A stretch of DNA of 64,000 nucleotides from FW021-bin31 sp964478125 (GTDB lineage: Bacteria; Bacteroidota; Bacteroidia; Chitinophagales; Chitinophagaceae). Each line of letters opens with the position of its first letter. Within the stretch, counting starts at the first letter, position 1. Positions 1 to 9,124 of the stretch are shown one piece after another. The notes under the pieces were generated by a model that worked only from the letters and a program-made list of their open reading frames with translations, did no database searches and was not told where the DNA came from. The position numbers and the translations under genes were made by a program. The DNA is taken from the NCBI GenBank assembly GCA_964478125.1, contig CAYZGR010000002.1, forward strand, positions 91,795 through 155,794, read 5' to 3'.

Positions 1-1
1 C

Positions 2-2017
2 TCCAAATTTAATTATGGGAAGCTTTCATATGAGCTGGGGTATCAGGATGCTGCATTAAAAACATTGAAAGCCTTTATTACCGATTATCCGCAGTCGGAA
101 TACAATCAGCAATCACGGGAGATACTGGCGCAGTTGTTCATGAATACCGAAGATTATAAAAATGCCTATGCAGTGATCAAAGAACTACCAAAAGATCGCA
201 ACTCTGTAAAAGAAGCTTATCAAAGGGTAACGTTCGGACGGGCCATGCAATTGATCAATGACGGCAACCTTCCCGGAGCGGACCGGATGCTTGATCAGTC
301 GCTCGGCTACAGCCTGAATCGCAAGTTGAAGCTGCTGGCCTACTTTTGGAAAGGGGAGATCGCACTTAGAAACAACAAACCTAAAGAAGCCATTCAATAC
401 ATCCGCTTATATTTACCCGATCAAAACAGGGGCGCTCCGCCCGCCATGGGAGAAGCCAATGTACAAACGGCCCATTACAACCTGGGATATAGTTATCTGA
501 AGGAGAAGAATTACGAAGAAGCGCTTCAACAATTTAAAGAAGCACAGCGGATTTTTGGTACCAACGGGGCAACCATTGCCAATGATTCCAAACTTCGGGA
601 GGCAGATTGTTACTACATGCTTAAAGATTACAATCAGGCTATTAAGTTCTATAATCAGGCCATTGCTACGGGAGGCGCCGGAAGCGATTACGCCCTTTAT
701 CAAAAGGCTATTATTTCGGGAATTCTGGGCGACAATACGCAAAAGGTTTCTATCCTCAACAAGCTGTCTAGCCATTATCCTCAATCCGGCTATCAGGATG
801 ATGCCAATTATCAGATCGGCTTAACCTACATGGATGAGGAAAATTATAGCGCCGCTATTCCGTATTTGGAAAAAGTGGCCAATGAACCTCAAAATCCCAA
901 TGCCCCAAAAGCCTTATTAAAGTTGGCGCTGGCACATTATAACCGGGGGAACAACACTTCCGCCGCGGAAAGTTATAAGAAGCTGATTAAACAATATCCC
1001 AATACACCACAGGCCCGGCAGGCCATGCAAAGCCTGAGCAGCCTGTATGTTAGCAATGGACAACCCGATGCCTATGTAAACTTCCTGAAATCCATCGGCA
1101 GATCTGTAAATGCTTCCGTGGAAGACTCCCTTTCTTATGCAGCTGGAGAATCCAGTTTTGGGGACAGCCGTTATAAGGAAGCGATACAACAGTTCAATAG
1201 TTATCTTTCCAGATTTCCGGAGGGCCGTTTTGCCTTAAAAGCACATTTTTACAGGGCAGAGAGCGCCTATAATCAAAAAAATTATGACCGGGCCTTAAAA
1301 GATTACGAGTATGTTCTCTCGCAAGGCGCAAGCGCATTCAACCAACACGCCGCTCTACAGGCAGCTTCCATCAACTTTTATCAAGATAAGAATTATACAA
1401 AGGCGCTGAAAGAATACCAAACATTAAAGCAGCTTTCCACCAGCAAAGAAAATACTTTAACGGCATTACGCGGCATTCTGCGAAGCCATTACGAGCTTCG
1501 GCAATGGGATGAGATAAAGACGGCGGCGAATGACCTCCTTGCCATACAAAATATCAGCACGGGCGATCAGATCGTCTGCTATTTTTACCTGGGACGAGCT
1601 GCTCAGATGCAACAAGACTGCCCCGCCGCCATAAATCAATATCAAAAAGTGGCCGGAATGACCACCTCCGAACTGGGAGCGGAATCCCGCTATTATATAG
1701 CCCAATGTATGTTTGAACAGGAGCAACTGAAAGCGGCGGAAAAAGCCGCCTTCGATGTGATCAAAAAGACGCCATCCTACGACTTTTGGGTTACGAAAGC
1801 GTATATTCTCCTGGGAGAAATCTTTTGGAAAGAAAAAGATTATTTTAATGCAAAAGCCACCTTGCAAAGCATCGTTGATCATAGTAAAATACCCGAATTA
1901 ACGGAAGAAGCCGGAAAACTTCTGGATCAGGTCACGGCGGAAGAAAAAGAACATTCCAAGATTATAGACACTTCCGCTTCGACGTCGACAAGTGAGGACC
2001 GTGCGAATAACCAGTAA
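2..2017 (+). CDS. Tetratricopeptide-repeat protein, 5' end cut by window edge
   Basis: The frame is open from the first bases of the window, so the gene starts upstream; a TTG at position 65 in this frame is not a likely start. The visible 671 residues are almost entirely TPR helices: repeated units with A/Y/F spacing such as YNLGYSYLKEKNYEEALQQF and ANYQIGLTYMDEENYSAAI. The C-terminus is polar and acidic. Large TPR proteins of this kind in Bacteroidota are usually periplasmic or outer-membrane scaffolds. The next two genes encode an outer-membrane barrel and a SPOR-domain protein, 41 and 1689 bases downstream, so a cell-envelope role is likely. The signal peptide, if any, lies outside the window. 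No catalytic motif was seen. Sure of the TPR architecture, not of the function. Confidence 0.88.
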   Translation, partial: SKFNYGKLSYELGYQDAALKTLKAFITDYPQSEYNQQSREILAQLFMNTEDYKNAYAVIKELPKDRNSVKEAYQRVTFGRAMQLINDGNLPGADRMLDQSLGYSLNRKLKLLAYFWKGEIALRNNKPKEAIQYIRLYLPDQNRGAPPAMGEANVQTAHYNLGYSYLKEKNYEEALQQFKEAQRIFGTNGATIANDSKLREADCYYMLKDYNQAIKFYNQAIATGGAGSDYALYQKAIISGILGDNTQKVSILNKLSSHYPQSGYQDDANYQIGLTYMDEENYSAAIPYLEKVANEPQNPNAPKALLKLALAHYNRGNNTSAAESYKKLIKQYPNTPQARQAMQSLSSLYVSNGQPDAYVNFLKSIGRSVNASVEDSLSYAAGESSFGDSRYKEAIQQFNSYLSRFPEGRFALKAHFYRAESAYNQKNYDRALKDYEYVLSQGASAFNQHAALQAASINFYQDKNYTKALKEYQTLKQLSTSKENTLTALRGILRSHYELRQWDEIKTAANDLLAIQNISTGDQIVCYFYLGRAAQMQQDCPAAINQYQKVAGMTTSELGAESRYYIAQCMFEQEQLKAAEKAAFDVIKKTPSYDFWVTKAYILLGEIFWKEKDYFNAKATLQSIVDHSKIPELTEEAGKLLDQVTAEEKEHSKIIDTSASTSTSEDRANNQ

Positions 2018-2058
2018 AAATAAATTAGACAGACACCAGGCAAAACAACCCATAGACC

Positions 2059-3702
2059 ATGCAAAGAAAAGTGCCCATTTATAACCGTTTCTTTTTGCTC
2101 ACGCTGCTGATGATATTCACGGATATTTTCATCACGAAGGCACAGCAAAAAAATGACAGCCTGCAAAAACAGACTATTGATATTTATAATATTTACCAGC
2201 CTACATTAAGAGAAGCCGCTAAATTAAATTTGAACACCAGTCTCCCGCAAACAACTCAAAACCGGCCCAACCTGGTTTATAGTATCCCGTCACAAAACCT
2301 ATATTTCACCTATTCACCAGTGCCCCTGCAGCCTCTTGCAATGGGTATTGACACTTCTGCCATGTTGCTGTACAATAACTATATCAAAGCAGGGATCGGG
2401 AATCACAGTACCCCATTAATCCAGGCAGGCTTAAGCAATGGAAGCAACTCCGTCTTTCAATATGGTTTGAATTTTAATTATCTGTCCTCCAAAGGGAGTC
2501 TTGAAAACCAGCAATTCAGTAAAGCCGGTCTGTTGCTGCATGGCAGGTACTTTTCCAACAATCAGGAATACCATGCTTCGGTATCTTATGATCGCCATGG
2601 TATCCGGTATTATGGATATGATCACGACACCACCAAATTTATCAATGACGAGCTGAAACAGGTCTATAATGATCTGTCTATAAAGATCGGCATGCAGAAT
2701 AGCGCAGACAATTCTATCAAGCTCAATTACCAGCCGGAAATAGGATTAAGTAACTTTTTCGATAAATATGACCGCAATGAAACTACTTTTAAAATAGATA
2801 TTCCGATACAAAAAGTTATTGTAGAGGATATTTATTTCAGTGCAGAATTATTAGGAGGTTTTGCCAGATACCAGGATAATGAAAATGCTTATACCAATTC
2901 TCTCGTATCTGTTCATCCCGCTTTAGTGATCTCCAAACCTCATTTCATATTACATGCCGGATTAAATCCCACCTGGTCTAAAGATCAATTTTATTTACTT
3001 CCCGATATTGTAAACGAGACCGACCTGATCAAAGATAAACTTATACTAAGCAGCGGGTGGATATCCTATTTCAGCCAAAATACTTATAAGGCGCTCGTAA
3101 AAGAAAATCCTTTTATCAATAACTATAACGATCCTTTAAACACCCGCATAGAAGAAAAATATACCGGAATAAAAGGGTCTATAAGCAATCATTTTACGTA
3201 TAATACCAAATTTGCCTTCCTCAATTATCATGATCGTCCCTTATACCTGAATGATTCGCTGTATGGCAATAAATTTAATCTGGTTAATGAAGAAGAGCTA
3301 AAAGCTTATGAATTTCATGCAGAATTAGGTTATGTATTAGGTGAAAAATTTAAAGCCAAATTAAGCGGCAGCTGGTTCAATTACTTCAAACAAACTACTG
3401 AAGATAAACCCTGGGGATTGCGTCCGTTTACCACGGACCTGTATTTACAATATGGCATAGACAAATTACAGTTATCTGCCGATATTTATGCATTGAGCGG
3501 AAGCTATTATAAAACAGCCTCCGGGGAAGCTGAAAAAACGAAGGGGGCCTTTGATATCAACCTGGGCGGAAGTTATGAAGTGATCAAGCAATTCGATATC
3601 TGGTTAAATGTGAATAATCTTTTGAACAATCATTACCAAAGGTGGAACCAATATCCGTCCATAGGTCTGAATGTCATTGGCGGTATCATGATAAAATTTT
3701 AG
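2059..3702 (+). CDS. Outer-membrane beta-barrel protein, TonB-receptor-like C-terminus
   Basis: 547 residues. An N-terminal signal peptide is visible (basic start, hydrophobic FFLLTLLMIFTDIFI, cleavage near AQQ at about residue 29). The rest has alternating aromatic/polar strands and ends in a barrel-type C-terminus (IGGIMIKF, terminal aromatic). A motif near the end, LNVNNLLNNHYQRW, resembles the last strands of TonB-dependent receptors, but no plug domain or TonB box was recognised and the protein is shorter than a full receptor. It follows the TPR gene by 41 bases and precedes the HU/SPOR gene by 4 bases, so the three probably form one operon. It is probably an envelope barrel protein; substrate unknown. 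Confidence 0.82.
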   Translation: MQRKVPIYNRFFLLTLLMIFTDIFITKAQQKNDSLQKQTIDIYNIYQPTLREAAKLNLNTSLPQTTQNRPNLVYSIPSQNLYFTYSPVPLQPLAMGIDTSAMLLYNNYIKAGIGNHSTPLIQAGLSNGSNSVFQYGLNFNYLSSKGSLENQQFSKAGLLLHGRYFSNNQEYHASVSYDRHGIRYYGYDHDTTKFINDELKQVYNDLSIKIGMQNSADNSIKLNYQPEIGLSNFFDKYDRNETTFKIDIPIQKVIVEDIYFSAELLGGFARYQDNENAYTNSLVSVHPALVISKPHFILHAGLNPTWSKDQFYLLPDIVNETDLIKDKLILSSGWISYFSQNTYKALVKENPFINNYNDPLNTRIEEKYTGIKGSISNHFTYNTKFAFLNYHDRPLYLNDSLYGNKFNLVNEEELKAYEFHAELGYVLGEKFKAKLSGSWFNYFKQTTEDKPWGLRPFTTDLYLQYGIDKLQLSADIYALSGSYYKTASGEAEKTKGAFDINLGGSYEVIKQFDIWLNVNNLLNNHYQRWNQYPSIGLNVIGGIMIKF

Positions 3703-3706
3703 TGGG

Positions 3707-4630
3707 TTGCAAAAGTACCTTGAACTCATAAGCCGACTTTTGGAGAAAGAGAAAACGGCCTGTTTCCTCCCGGGGATCGGCATGCTCCAGTTTAAAGAAG
3801 AACCGGCCAAGGTTGATACCGGTAAAGGTCATCTATATCCTCCCCATACCTATATCGTTCTGGAAAGAACTGAAAACCCGCTTCCTCCATACCATTCTGT
3901 TATTCAGGAAATAAAAAGGAGTTTCGGCCTTTCAGACGAAGAAGCAGGTACAGAATGGGGCAAAACCATTGAACATATTAAAAAGCTATTGGCAACGGAA
4001 GGTCGCGTCCGTTTACCCGGAATAGGTAGATTCGTTTTAAATGATCAACAGGTTTTGACTTTTGTCGAATCGCCAGAGCGATATATGCTTTATCCAAAGG
4101 TTGCTTACCTGTCTCCTTCACCCGCCGCTATCCCTCCGGGTATTGAAGAAGAATCCGATTATGTGGGATCTACGGGCAAAAAAAGTTGGATATGGCTCCT
4201 TACCCTAGGAATCATTATTCTTGCAGGGGTCGGTTTTTTTCTATACAAATATCAAAATACACTTTTCCCCGTTACCGGGGAATCGGAATCCACAACCGAT
4301 GCTACTACGGCAAACCAGGTAAAACCTGAACTTTCTAATCCTTTAAAGGACACAACAGTGGGACAAAAAGAAACGCCTTCCGGTGTTGAAGCTTCGGACT
4401 CTATTCATTTTGCCGTAATATACACGGTTTACCATAGCCAAAAGACGGCTGAAAGGCATTATAAGCAAATGCAGGCCTGGGGGCATAATGTGTCGGTTTA
4501 TTCAAAAGATTCTGTAACTTATCAATTGGGATATCCCTATTATGAACTACCTGCAGATACCGCCAAACGACTTAAAGAGATTAAAAAGCTGTATGGCGGA
4601 AATCCTTATATCATTTATCCTGAAAAATAA
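3707..4630 (+). CDS. CCDC81-like HU domain / SPOR domain membrane protein
   Basis: 307 residues from a TTG start, 4 bases after the stop of the barrel gene. The start is chosen because the conserved HU-like fold begins at once (YLELISRLLEKEKTACFLPGIG); the first ATG in frame (3782) would cut it. Two prokaryotic CCDC81-type HU domains fill residues 1-140 (second one with VRLPGIGRFVLND). A single membrane segment follows at about 159-181 (WIWLLTLGIIILAGVGFFLY), then a linker rich in T/E/P, then a SPOR domain from about 232 to the end (FAVIYTVYHSQKTAERHY). SPOR domains bind denuded peptidoglycan, so the protein probably has a cytoplasmic nucleic-acid-binding-like part and a periplasmic wall-binding part. 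Family assignment is firm; the role is inferred. Confidence 0.87.
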   Translation: MQKYLELISRLLEKEKTACFLPGIGMLQFKEEPAKVDTGKGHLYPPHTYIVLERTENPLPPYHSVIQEIKRSFGLSDEEAGTEWGKTIEHIKKLLATEGRVRLPGIGRFVLNDQQVLTFVESPERYMLYPKVAYLSPSPAAIPPGIEEESDYVGSTGKKSWIWLLTLGIIILAGVGFFLYKYQNTLFPVTGESESTTDATTANQVKPELSNPLKDTTVGQKETPSGVEASDSIHFAVIYTVYHSQKTAERHYKQMQAWGHNVSVYSKDSVTYQLGYPYYELPADTAKRLKEIKKLYGGNPYIIYPEK

Positions 4631-4675
4631 ATCTCTAATAACATTCGATTAACGACTTATTTTAAAAACTGCTCT

Positions 4676-4683
4676 TACCTTTG
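4676..4683 (+). promoter_or_regulatory. -7 promoter box of candidate small RNA
   Basis: TACCTTTG is an exact match to the Bacteroidota -7 consensus TAnnTTTG. No ORF starts soon downstream; the transcript would run to the hairpin at 4824-4845. No clear -33 TTTG was found at the usual distance. Confidence 0.55.
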
Positions 4684-4689
4684 TTTTGT

Positions 4690-4853
4690 CAACGAAACGA
4701 AAGAGAGACATCAATGATTCGGATGAAGATCTGATGACATGATAAAATAGCTAAAAGCAGGTCGGCCTTCAAGGGCGGCAAGCTATAGCAGAGAGTAGTA
4801 ATTTTTCAAAGGGTTTAACACAGACCCCGCTGTTCCCAGCGGGGTAATTTTTT
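4690..4853 (+). ncRNA. Candidate small non-coding RNA
   Basis: About 164 bases lie between a consensus -7 box (4676-4683) and a strong intrinsic terminator (4824-4853), with no ORF of note. Stems visible by eye are 4709-4713 with 4732-4736 (CATCA/TGATG) and 4747-4752 with 4781-4786 (ATAGCT/AGCTAT), the latter enclosing a small GGC/GCC hairpin around 4764-4776. The RNA would end exactly at the murB stop codon, convergent with murB. I do not recognise a known Rfam family (not tmRNA, SRP RNA or RNase P RNA as far as I can see). A 6S-like RNA or a lineage-specific sRNA is possible. The 5' end is inferred from the -7 box and is approximate. Confidence 0.5.
4824..4853 (+). terminator. Intrinsic terminator of candidate small RNA
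   Basis: Perfect 9-bp stem ACCCCGCTG/CAGCGGGGT (4824-4832 with 4837-4845) with loop TTCC, followed by AATTTTTTAC. The T-run is only on the plus strand side, so it ends the plus-strand transcript rather than murB. Confidence 0.8.
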
Positions 4854-5859
4854 ACAGCAGATTGACTTCCCGCTCCAGCGTTACTCCAAACTTCTTGTAT
4901 ACACTCTGTTGAATTTTTTCAGATAATGCCTTGATCTGGTCTCCATTTGCATTTTTATAATTGACCAATACCAAAGCTTGTTTAGGATGAACTCCCGCAT
5001 CTCCTTCTCTGTAGCCTTTCCATCCGCATTGCTCAATGAGCCATCCCGCAGCCAGTTTATACGCTTTACCAAAAGGAAAATACCTCAAAGCGGGAAATGA
5101 CCGTTCCAATTGTTTTTTTTGTGCAACGGAAACGATAGGGTTCTTAAAAAAGCTGCCCGCATTTCCTGTCTTTTTCGGATCCGGAAGCTTGGAAGAGCGA
5201 ATCCGGATAACAGCATCACTTATCGCTTTAATGGTCAGTTCCTGCACTCCCATTACTTCCAGTTCCTCCTCTATAGCCCCGTAACTGGTATTAAAATGCG
5301 GCCTCTTACTAAGCTTATAGGTAACGTCAAGGATAATGAATTCTCCTTTTCTTTTATTTTTAAAAATACTCTCCCGATAACCAAAATGACAATCCTCAGC
5401 ATTAAAGGTCACCCGTACCTTATCCTTAATATGATATGCATCCAGAGAATAAAATACATCTTTTACTTCCACTCCGTAAGCGCCAATATTCTGCATAGGG
5501 CTGGCGCCCACATTTCCGGGAATAAGAGATAAATTTTCTACTCCGGCCCAATGATGCTCCAGGCAATAGCGTACAAATTGATGCCAATTTTCACCGGCTC
5601 CAGCCTTCACGTAAACATGGTCCTTATCTTCCTTCATTTTCACGATACCTTTTATCTCATTTTTCAAAACCGACCCCGGATTCTGAGTTAATAAAATGTT
5701 ACTCCCCCCTCCCAATATCAAAGACGGAGCTATAAATCTTTCATCTGAAAGTAACGTTTTCAGATCGGCCTCAGAAGAAAAAGAGGCGAAATGATCTGCG
5801 AAAGCCTGTATGCCAAACGTATTGAGGGCTTTTAAAGGATAATTAGCATGTATTTTCAT
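4852..5859 (-). CDS. murB: UDP-N-acetylenolpyruvoylglucosamine reductase
   Basis: 335 residues. MurB reduces UDP-GlcNAc-enolpyruvate to UDP-MurNAc with NADPH and FAD in the cytoplasm, the second committed step of peptidoglycan synthesis. FAD-binding motifs are clear: LILGGGSNILL (48-57) and PGNVGASPMQNIGAYG (114-129). Catalytic residues of the E. coli type are present: R162 in GYRESIF, S236 in GNAGSFFKNP, and a C-terminal glutamate in LEREV (329-331). The length and YRES motif fit type I MurB. It follows priA by 19 bases and is the last gene of the comA-aroE-priA-murB run. The stop codon coincides with the end of the convergent small-RNA terminator. Confidence 0.96.
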   Translation of the reverse strand: MKIHANYPLKALNTFGIQAFADHFASFSSEADLKTLLSDERFIAPSLILGGGSNILLTQNPGSVLKNEIKGIVKMKEDKDHVYVKAGAGENWHQFVRYCLEHHWAGVENLSLIPGNVGASPMQNIGAYGVEVKDVFYSLDAYHIKDKVRVTFNAEDCHFGYRESIFKNKRKGEFIILDVTYKLSKRPHFNTSYGAIEEELEVMGVQELTIKAISDAVIRIRSSKLPDPKKTGNAGSFFKNPIVSVAQKKQLERSFPALRYFPFGKAYKLAAGWLIEQCGWKGYREGDAGVHPKQALVLVNYKNANGDQIKALSEKIQQSVYKKFGVTLEREVNLL

Positions 5860-5878
5860 TGGAAACAGGAGTTAAAAT

Positions 5879-8329
5879 TCATACACAATCTACATCAGGG
5901 ACAATGATAACCCTTCGGAATTTTTTTTGTGTCCGTAACCAGTTAAACTGTGCCTGTAAATAAGCTTTAATCTGATTCAGCCTGGCTGTATTTCGCGGGA
6001 TCTTTATCATAAATTCCATTAAATAATAATTCCGGATACGGCCGATCATGGGAGGAGAAGGCCCCAGTAAAGCATCTTTAAAATAAGGCTGCAGTACGCC
6101 GGCCAATACACGCGCAGCGCCGGCGACCACCTCGGCCTTCCGGTGTTTTAAAGCCACCCGTATCAGGCGGGTAAAAGGCGGATAATGAAATCTTTCCCGT
6201 TCTTTTATTTCCATCCGGTAAAAACCATCATAATCATGCCGGATCACAAAATCAATCACCGGATGCGTTGTATTTATTGCCTGCAACAACACATCTCCTC
6301 CCGCTCCTTTTCTTCCCGAACGACCGCTTACCTGCTCCAATAATTGAAAGGCACGCTCATTAAGCCGGAAATCGGGATAACTTAACAAGCTGTCGACGCT
6401 TAGAATGCCAACCAGATTCACATGGTCAAAGTCCAGTCCTTTTACGATCATCTGCGTGCCTATCAGGATATCGATCTTTTGTTCTTCAAAAAGCATGATC
6501 AGCTTGTGGTGGGCCTCTTTATTGCGAACGGTATCATAATCCATACGCTCGATACGCGCATCGGGAAAATGTAAAGCCACGTCCTCTTCTACGCGTTCGG
6601 TTCCAAAGCTGCGATTCAGCAGTTTGTTACTGCCACAAGCTCCGCAGGTTTCGGGTAACGGATATTGTTGCCCGCAGTAATGGCAATGCAACCGGTGATG
6701 AAATTTATGATACGTAAGGGAAACATCACAATTTTTGCAACGCGGGATCCATCCACAGACGCTACAAACCACTGCCGGAGCATATCCCCTTCTGTTTTGA
6801 AACAAAATAACCTGTTTTTTAGCTGCCAGGGACTTCCGGATCTCCGCATCCAGTTTTGGCGACAGATAATGAATGTTGCCCTTACTGCTTGCCACCCTTT
6901 TCATATCCACTACTTCCATTTCCGGCATTTTTACCCCTCCGTAACGCTCATGTAACTGTACCAGGCCATATTTGCCCTGAAGCGCATTATAATAACTCTC
7001 GAGAGAAGGCGTGGCAGAACCCAATAAGGTTTTGGCGCCAAAAAGATCCGCATAATACAAAGCCGCATCCCGGGCATGATATCGGGGGGCCGGATCTTGT
7101 TGCTTATAAGATGCATCATGCTCTTCATCCAGGATAATCAGTCCCAGATCTTTATAGGGAAGCAACAAAGCAGAACGTGCACCCAGCACAATTTTATACG
7201 CGCCGCTTCGGACTTTGTTCCATATCTCCACCCGTTCATTGTTATTGAACCGCGAATGATAAATGCCTATTTGTGTTCCAAAATGTTTCTGTAAACGACG
7301 GACGATCTGGGCGGTAAGAGCGATCTCGGGAAGCAGATACAGCACCTGTTTCTCCTGTTTCAGAAAGTGCATGATCAGCCGGATGTAAATCATGGTTTTC
7401 CCGCTGGAGGTGACTCCTTTCAGGAGGACATTTTGTTTATCCTTAAACAACTCCAAAATATGATCATAGCCGTTTTGCTGTTCTTCATTCAACGTAAAAT
7501 CAGGTAAACTTTGAGGGGGTAGGCTTTTGAAGGGTAGCCGGTCCACCAGCTTCTTTTCCAACCGGATTATATTTTTTTTCACCAGTCCTTTTACTACGGC
7601 ATCGGATACGTCTGCTTTTTCCTGTAAGGCTTTTTTTGTAACGCTACCGGTCGTACGATATAAATGTATAAAAGCCAATAGCGCCTGTTCTTGCTTTGGA
7701 GCGTTTTTTAATAGTTCAAAAGCCTGTTGTAGTTTTTTATCATCTGCATAATCCGGATGAAAGTTAACAAAGATCTTCTTTTTAGGCCGGTACGTCTCTT
7801 TCAACTCTTCATTGATCAGGCAGATTTTTTTTTGCAGCATCTGATGAATAACCGGATAAACCGTCGCCTTTCCCAATATTTGTTGTACCTCTTCAATGCT
7901 CAATTCCTTATGTATTTGAAGCGCCTCGGCTATCAGGTATTCATCATCGGACAGGCCTGAAAGCGCTTCATCTGCTTCGGGATTTAACAACAGGCGGGTT
8001 TCACTGGTCATCTTAAGATATGCAGGCAATGCCGCATTCATAACCTCTCCTTCGGTACACATGTAATAGCGGGAGAGCCACTCCCAAAACTTTAGTTGTA
8101 CAGGATATAAAATGGGATCTTTATCCAAAAGATCCAGAATAGGCTTCACTTCGTAGGCCTGCGGCCTACGATTATGTATTTCTTTGATGAGTGCAGCATA
8201 TTTTTTATGCCGTCCAAACTGAACAGCCACCCGACAGCCGGGGGAAAGCTTTCCCTGAAAGGAGGAAGGAATTTCGTAAGTATAATTTATAGGCAAAGCC
8301 TGGGGCAATATGACGTCTGCGTATTTCAA
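5879..8329 (-). CDS. priA: Primosomal helicase PriA
   Basis: 816 residues. PriA is the 3'-5' superfamily 2 helicase that reloads the replisome at stalled forks. Visible features are an N-terminal 3'-DNA-binding domain (YADVILPQALPINYTYEIP), a winged-helix region at about 120-260, Walker A GVTSSGKT (305-312), Walker B DEEH (401-404), and a zinc-binding insert of paired cysteines (VVCSVCGWIPRCKNCD and HCHYCGQQYPLPETCGACG, about 510-555) inside the helicase C-terminal part. The start appears to be TTG (8329), because the conserved N-terminus KYADVILP begins right after it and no ATG is in place. It lies 31 bases after aroE and 19 before murB, consistent with one transcript. Confidence 0.96.
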   Translation of the reverse strand: MKYADVILPQALPINYTYEIPSSFQGKLSPGCRVAVQFGRHKKYAALIKEIHNRRPQAYEVKPILDLLDKDPILYPVQLKFWEWLSRYYMCTEGEVMNAALPAYLKMTSETRLLLNPEADEALSGLSDDEYLIAEALQIHKELSIEEVQQILGKATVYPVIHQMLQKKICLINEELKETYRPKKKIFVNFHPDYADDKKLQQAFELLKNAPKQEQALLAFIHLYRTTGSVTKKALQEKADVSDAVVKGLVKKNIIRLEKKLVDRLPFKSLPPQSLPDFTLNEEQQNGYDHILELFKDKQNVLLKGVTSSGKTMIYIRLIMHFLKQEKQVLYLLPEIALTAQIVRRLQKHFGTQIGIYHSRFNNNERVEIWNKVRSGAYKIVLGARSALLLPYKDLGLIILDEEHDASYKQQDPAPRYHARDAALYYADLFGAKTLLGSATPSLESYYNALQGKYGLVQLHERYGGVKMPEMEVVDMKRVASSKGNIHYLSPKLDAEIRKSLAAKKQVILFQNRRGYAPAVVCSVCGWIPRCKNCDVSLTYHKFHHRLHCHYCGQQYPLPETCGACGSNKLLNRSFGTERVEEDVALHFPDARIERMDYDTVRNKEAHHKLIMLFEEQKIDILIGTQMIVKGLDFDHVNLVGILSVDSLLSYPDFRLNERAFQLLEQVSGRSGRKGAGGDVLLQAINTTHPVIDFVIRHDYDGFYRMEIKERERFHYPPFTRLIRVALKHRKAEVVAGAARVLAGVLQPYFKDALLGPSPPMIGRIRNYYLMEFMIKIPRNTARLNQIKAYLQAQFNWLRTQKKFRRVIIVPDVDCV

Positions 8330-8360
8330 ATGAAGAAGGTTTCCTGCAAGCTACAAAAAA

Positions 8361-9098
8361 TCATTCAGCACTCCATATATCCCAGGAAGCTTCCGCCTGA
8401 CCGATCAGCATATCGTACCCGTTCTTTATAGCAGCCCCTCTATGTTTTCCCAGGCTAAGAAAACGGGTCTGCGCCGGATTATAGACCAGATCAAAAAGCA
8501 AATGATCTTTACTCAAAAAGTCATAAGGTATGTCGGGCGCTTCCTCCACTTTAGGAGCCGTCCCGAGCGGGGTTGTATTTATGATCAGATGATGGGTCCT
8601 AATGATCGCTCCAGTAAGTTCTTTATAAGTATACCCTTCCGCAACAGGATACCTGCTAACAAAATGGTATTGAATGCCCAGTTTTTCCAGAACATAGGCC
8701 ACTGCTTTGGAGGCTCCGCCCGTACCGAGAATCAGGGCCTGCTCAGGTTGTCGCCCTCCGATCAAAGGGCGCAGCGCATTTTTAAACCCGATAACATCGG
8801 TATTGTAGCCCACCTTTTCACCCCTGGTAAAATGTATACAATTCACCGCCCGAACAACTCCTGCAGCCCGCTCCAGCCGGTCCAGGAAAGGAATAACCCG
8901 TTCCTTATAAGGAACCGTTACATTCAACCCCTGTAATTCCGGGAGGGCCTCCAGAAGTCCGGGGAATTCCGCTATAGAATCCAGGGGATAGTTGTCATAT
9001 TCACAATTGGCAATGCCCGCTTTTTCAAATTTTTCCGTAAAATACTTTTTTGAAAAAGAATGGGACAGCGGATAACCGATCAGGCCAAATTTTCTCAC
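8361..9098 (-). CDS. aroE: Shikimate dehydrogenase
   Basis: 245 residues. AroE reduces 3-dehydroshikimate to shikimate with NADPH (aromatic amino acid pathway, cytoplasm). The substrate-binding start FGLIGYPLSHSFSKKYF, the catalytic-lysine motif NVTVPYKE (about residues 59-66, K in PYK) and the nucleotide-binding GTGGASKA (about 126-133) are all present, followed by the usual NTTPLG and NGYDMLIGQA motifs. It is slightly shorter than the E. coli enzyme (272), mainly in loops, which is usual for Bacteroidota. It sits 26 bases after comA and 31 before priA. Confidence 0.95.
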   Translation of the reverse strand: MRKFGLIGYPLSHSFSKKYFTEKFEKAGIANCEYDNYPLDSIAEFPGLLEALPELQGLNVTVPYKERVIPFLDRLERAAGVVRAVNCIHFTRGEKVGYNTDVIGFKNALRPLIGGRQPEQALILGTGGASKAVAYVLEKLGIQYHFVSRYPVAEGYTYKELTGAIIRTHHLIINTTPLGTAPKVEEAPDIPYDFLSKDHLLFDLVYNPAQTRFLSLGKHRGAAIKNGYDMLIGQAEASWDIWSAE

Positions 9099-9124
9099 GG
9101 CAATAAAGCTTCTTTTTATAAAAG

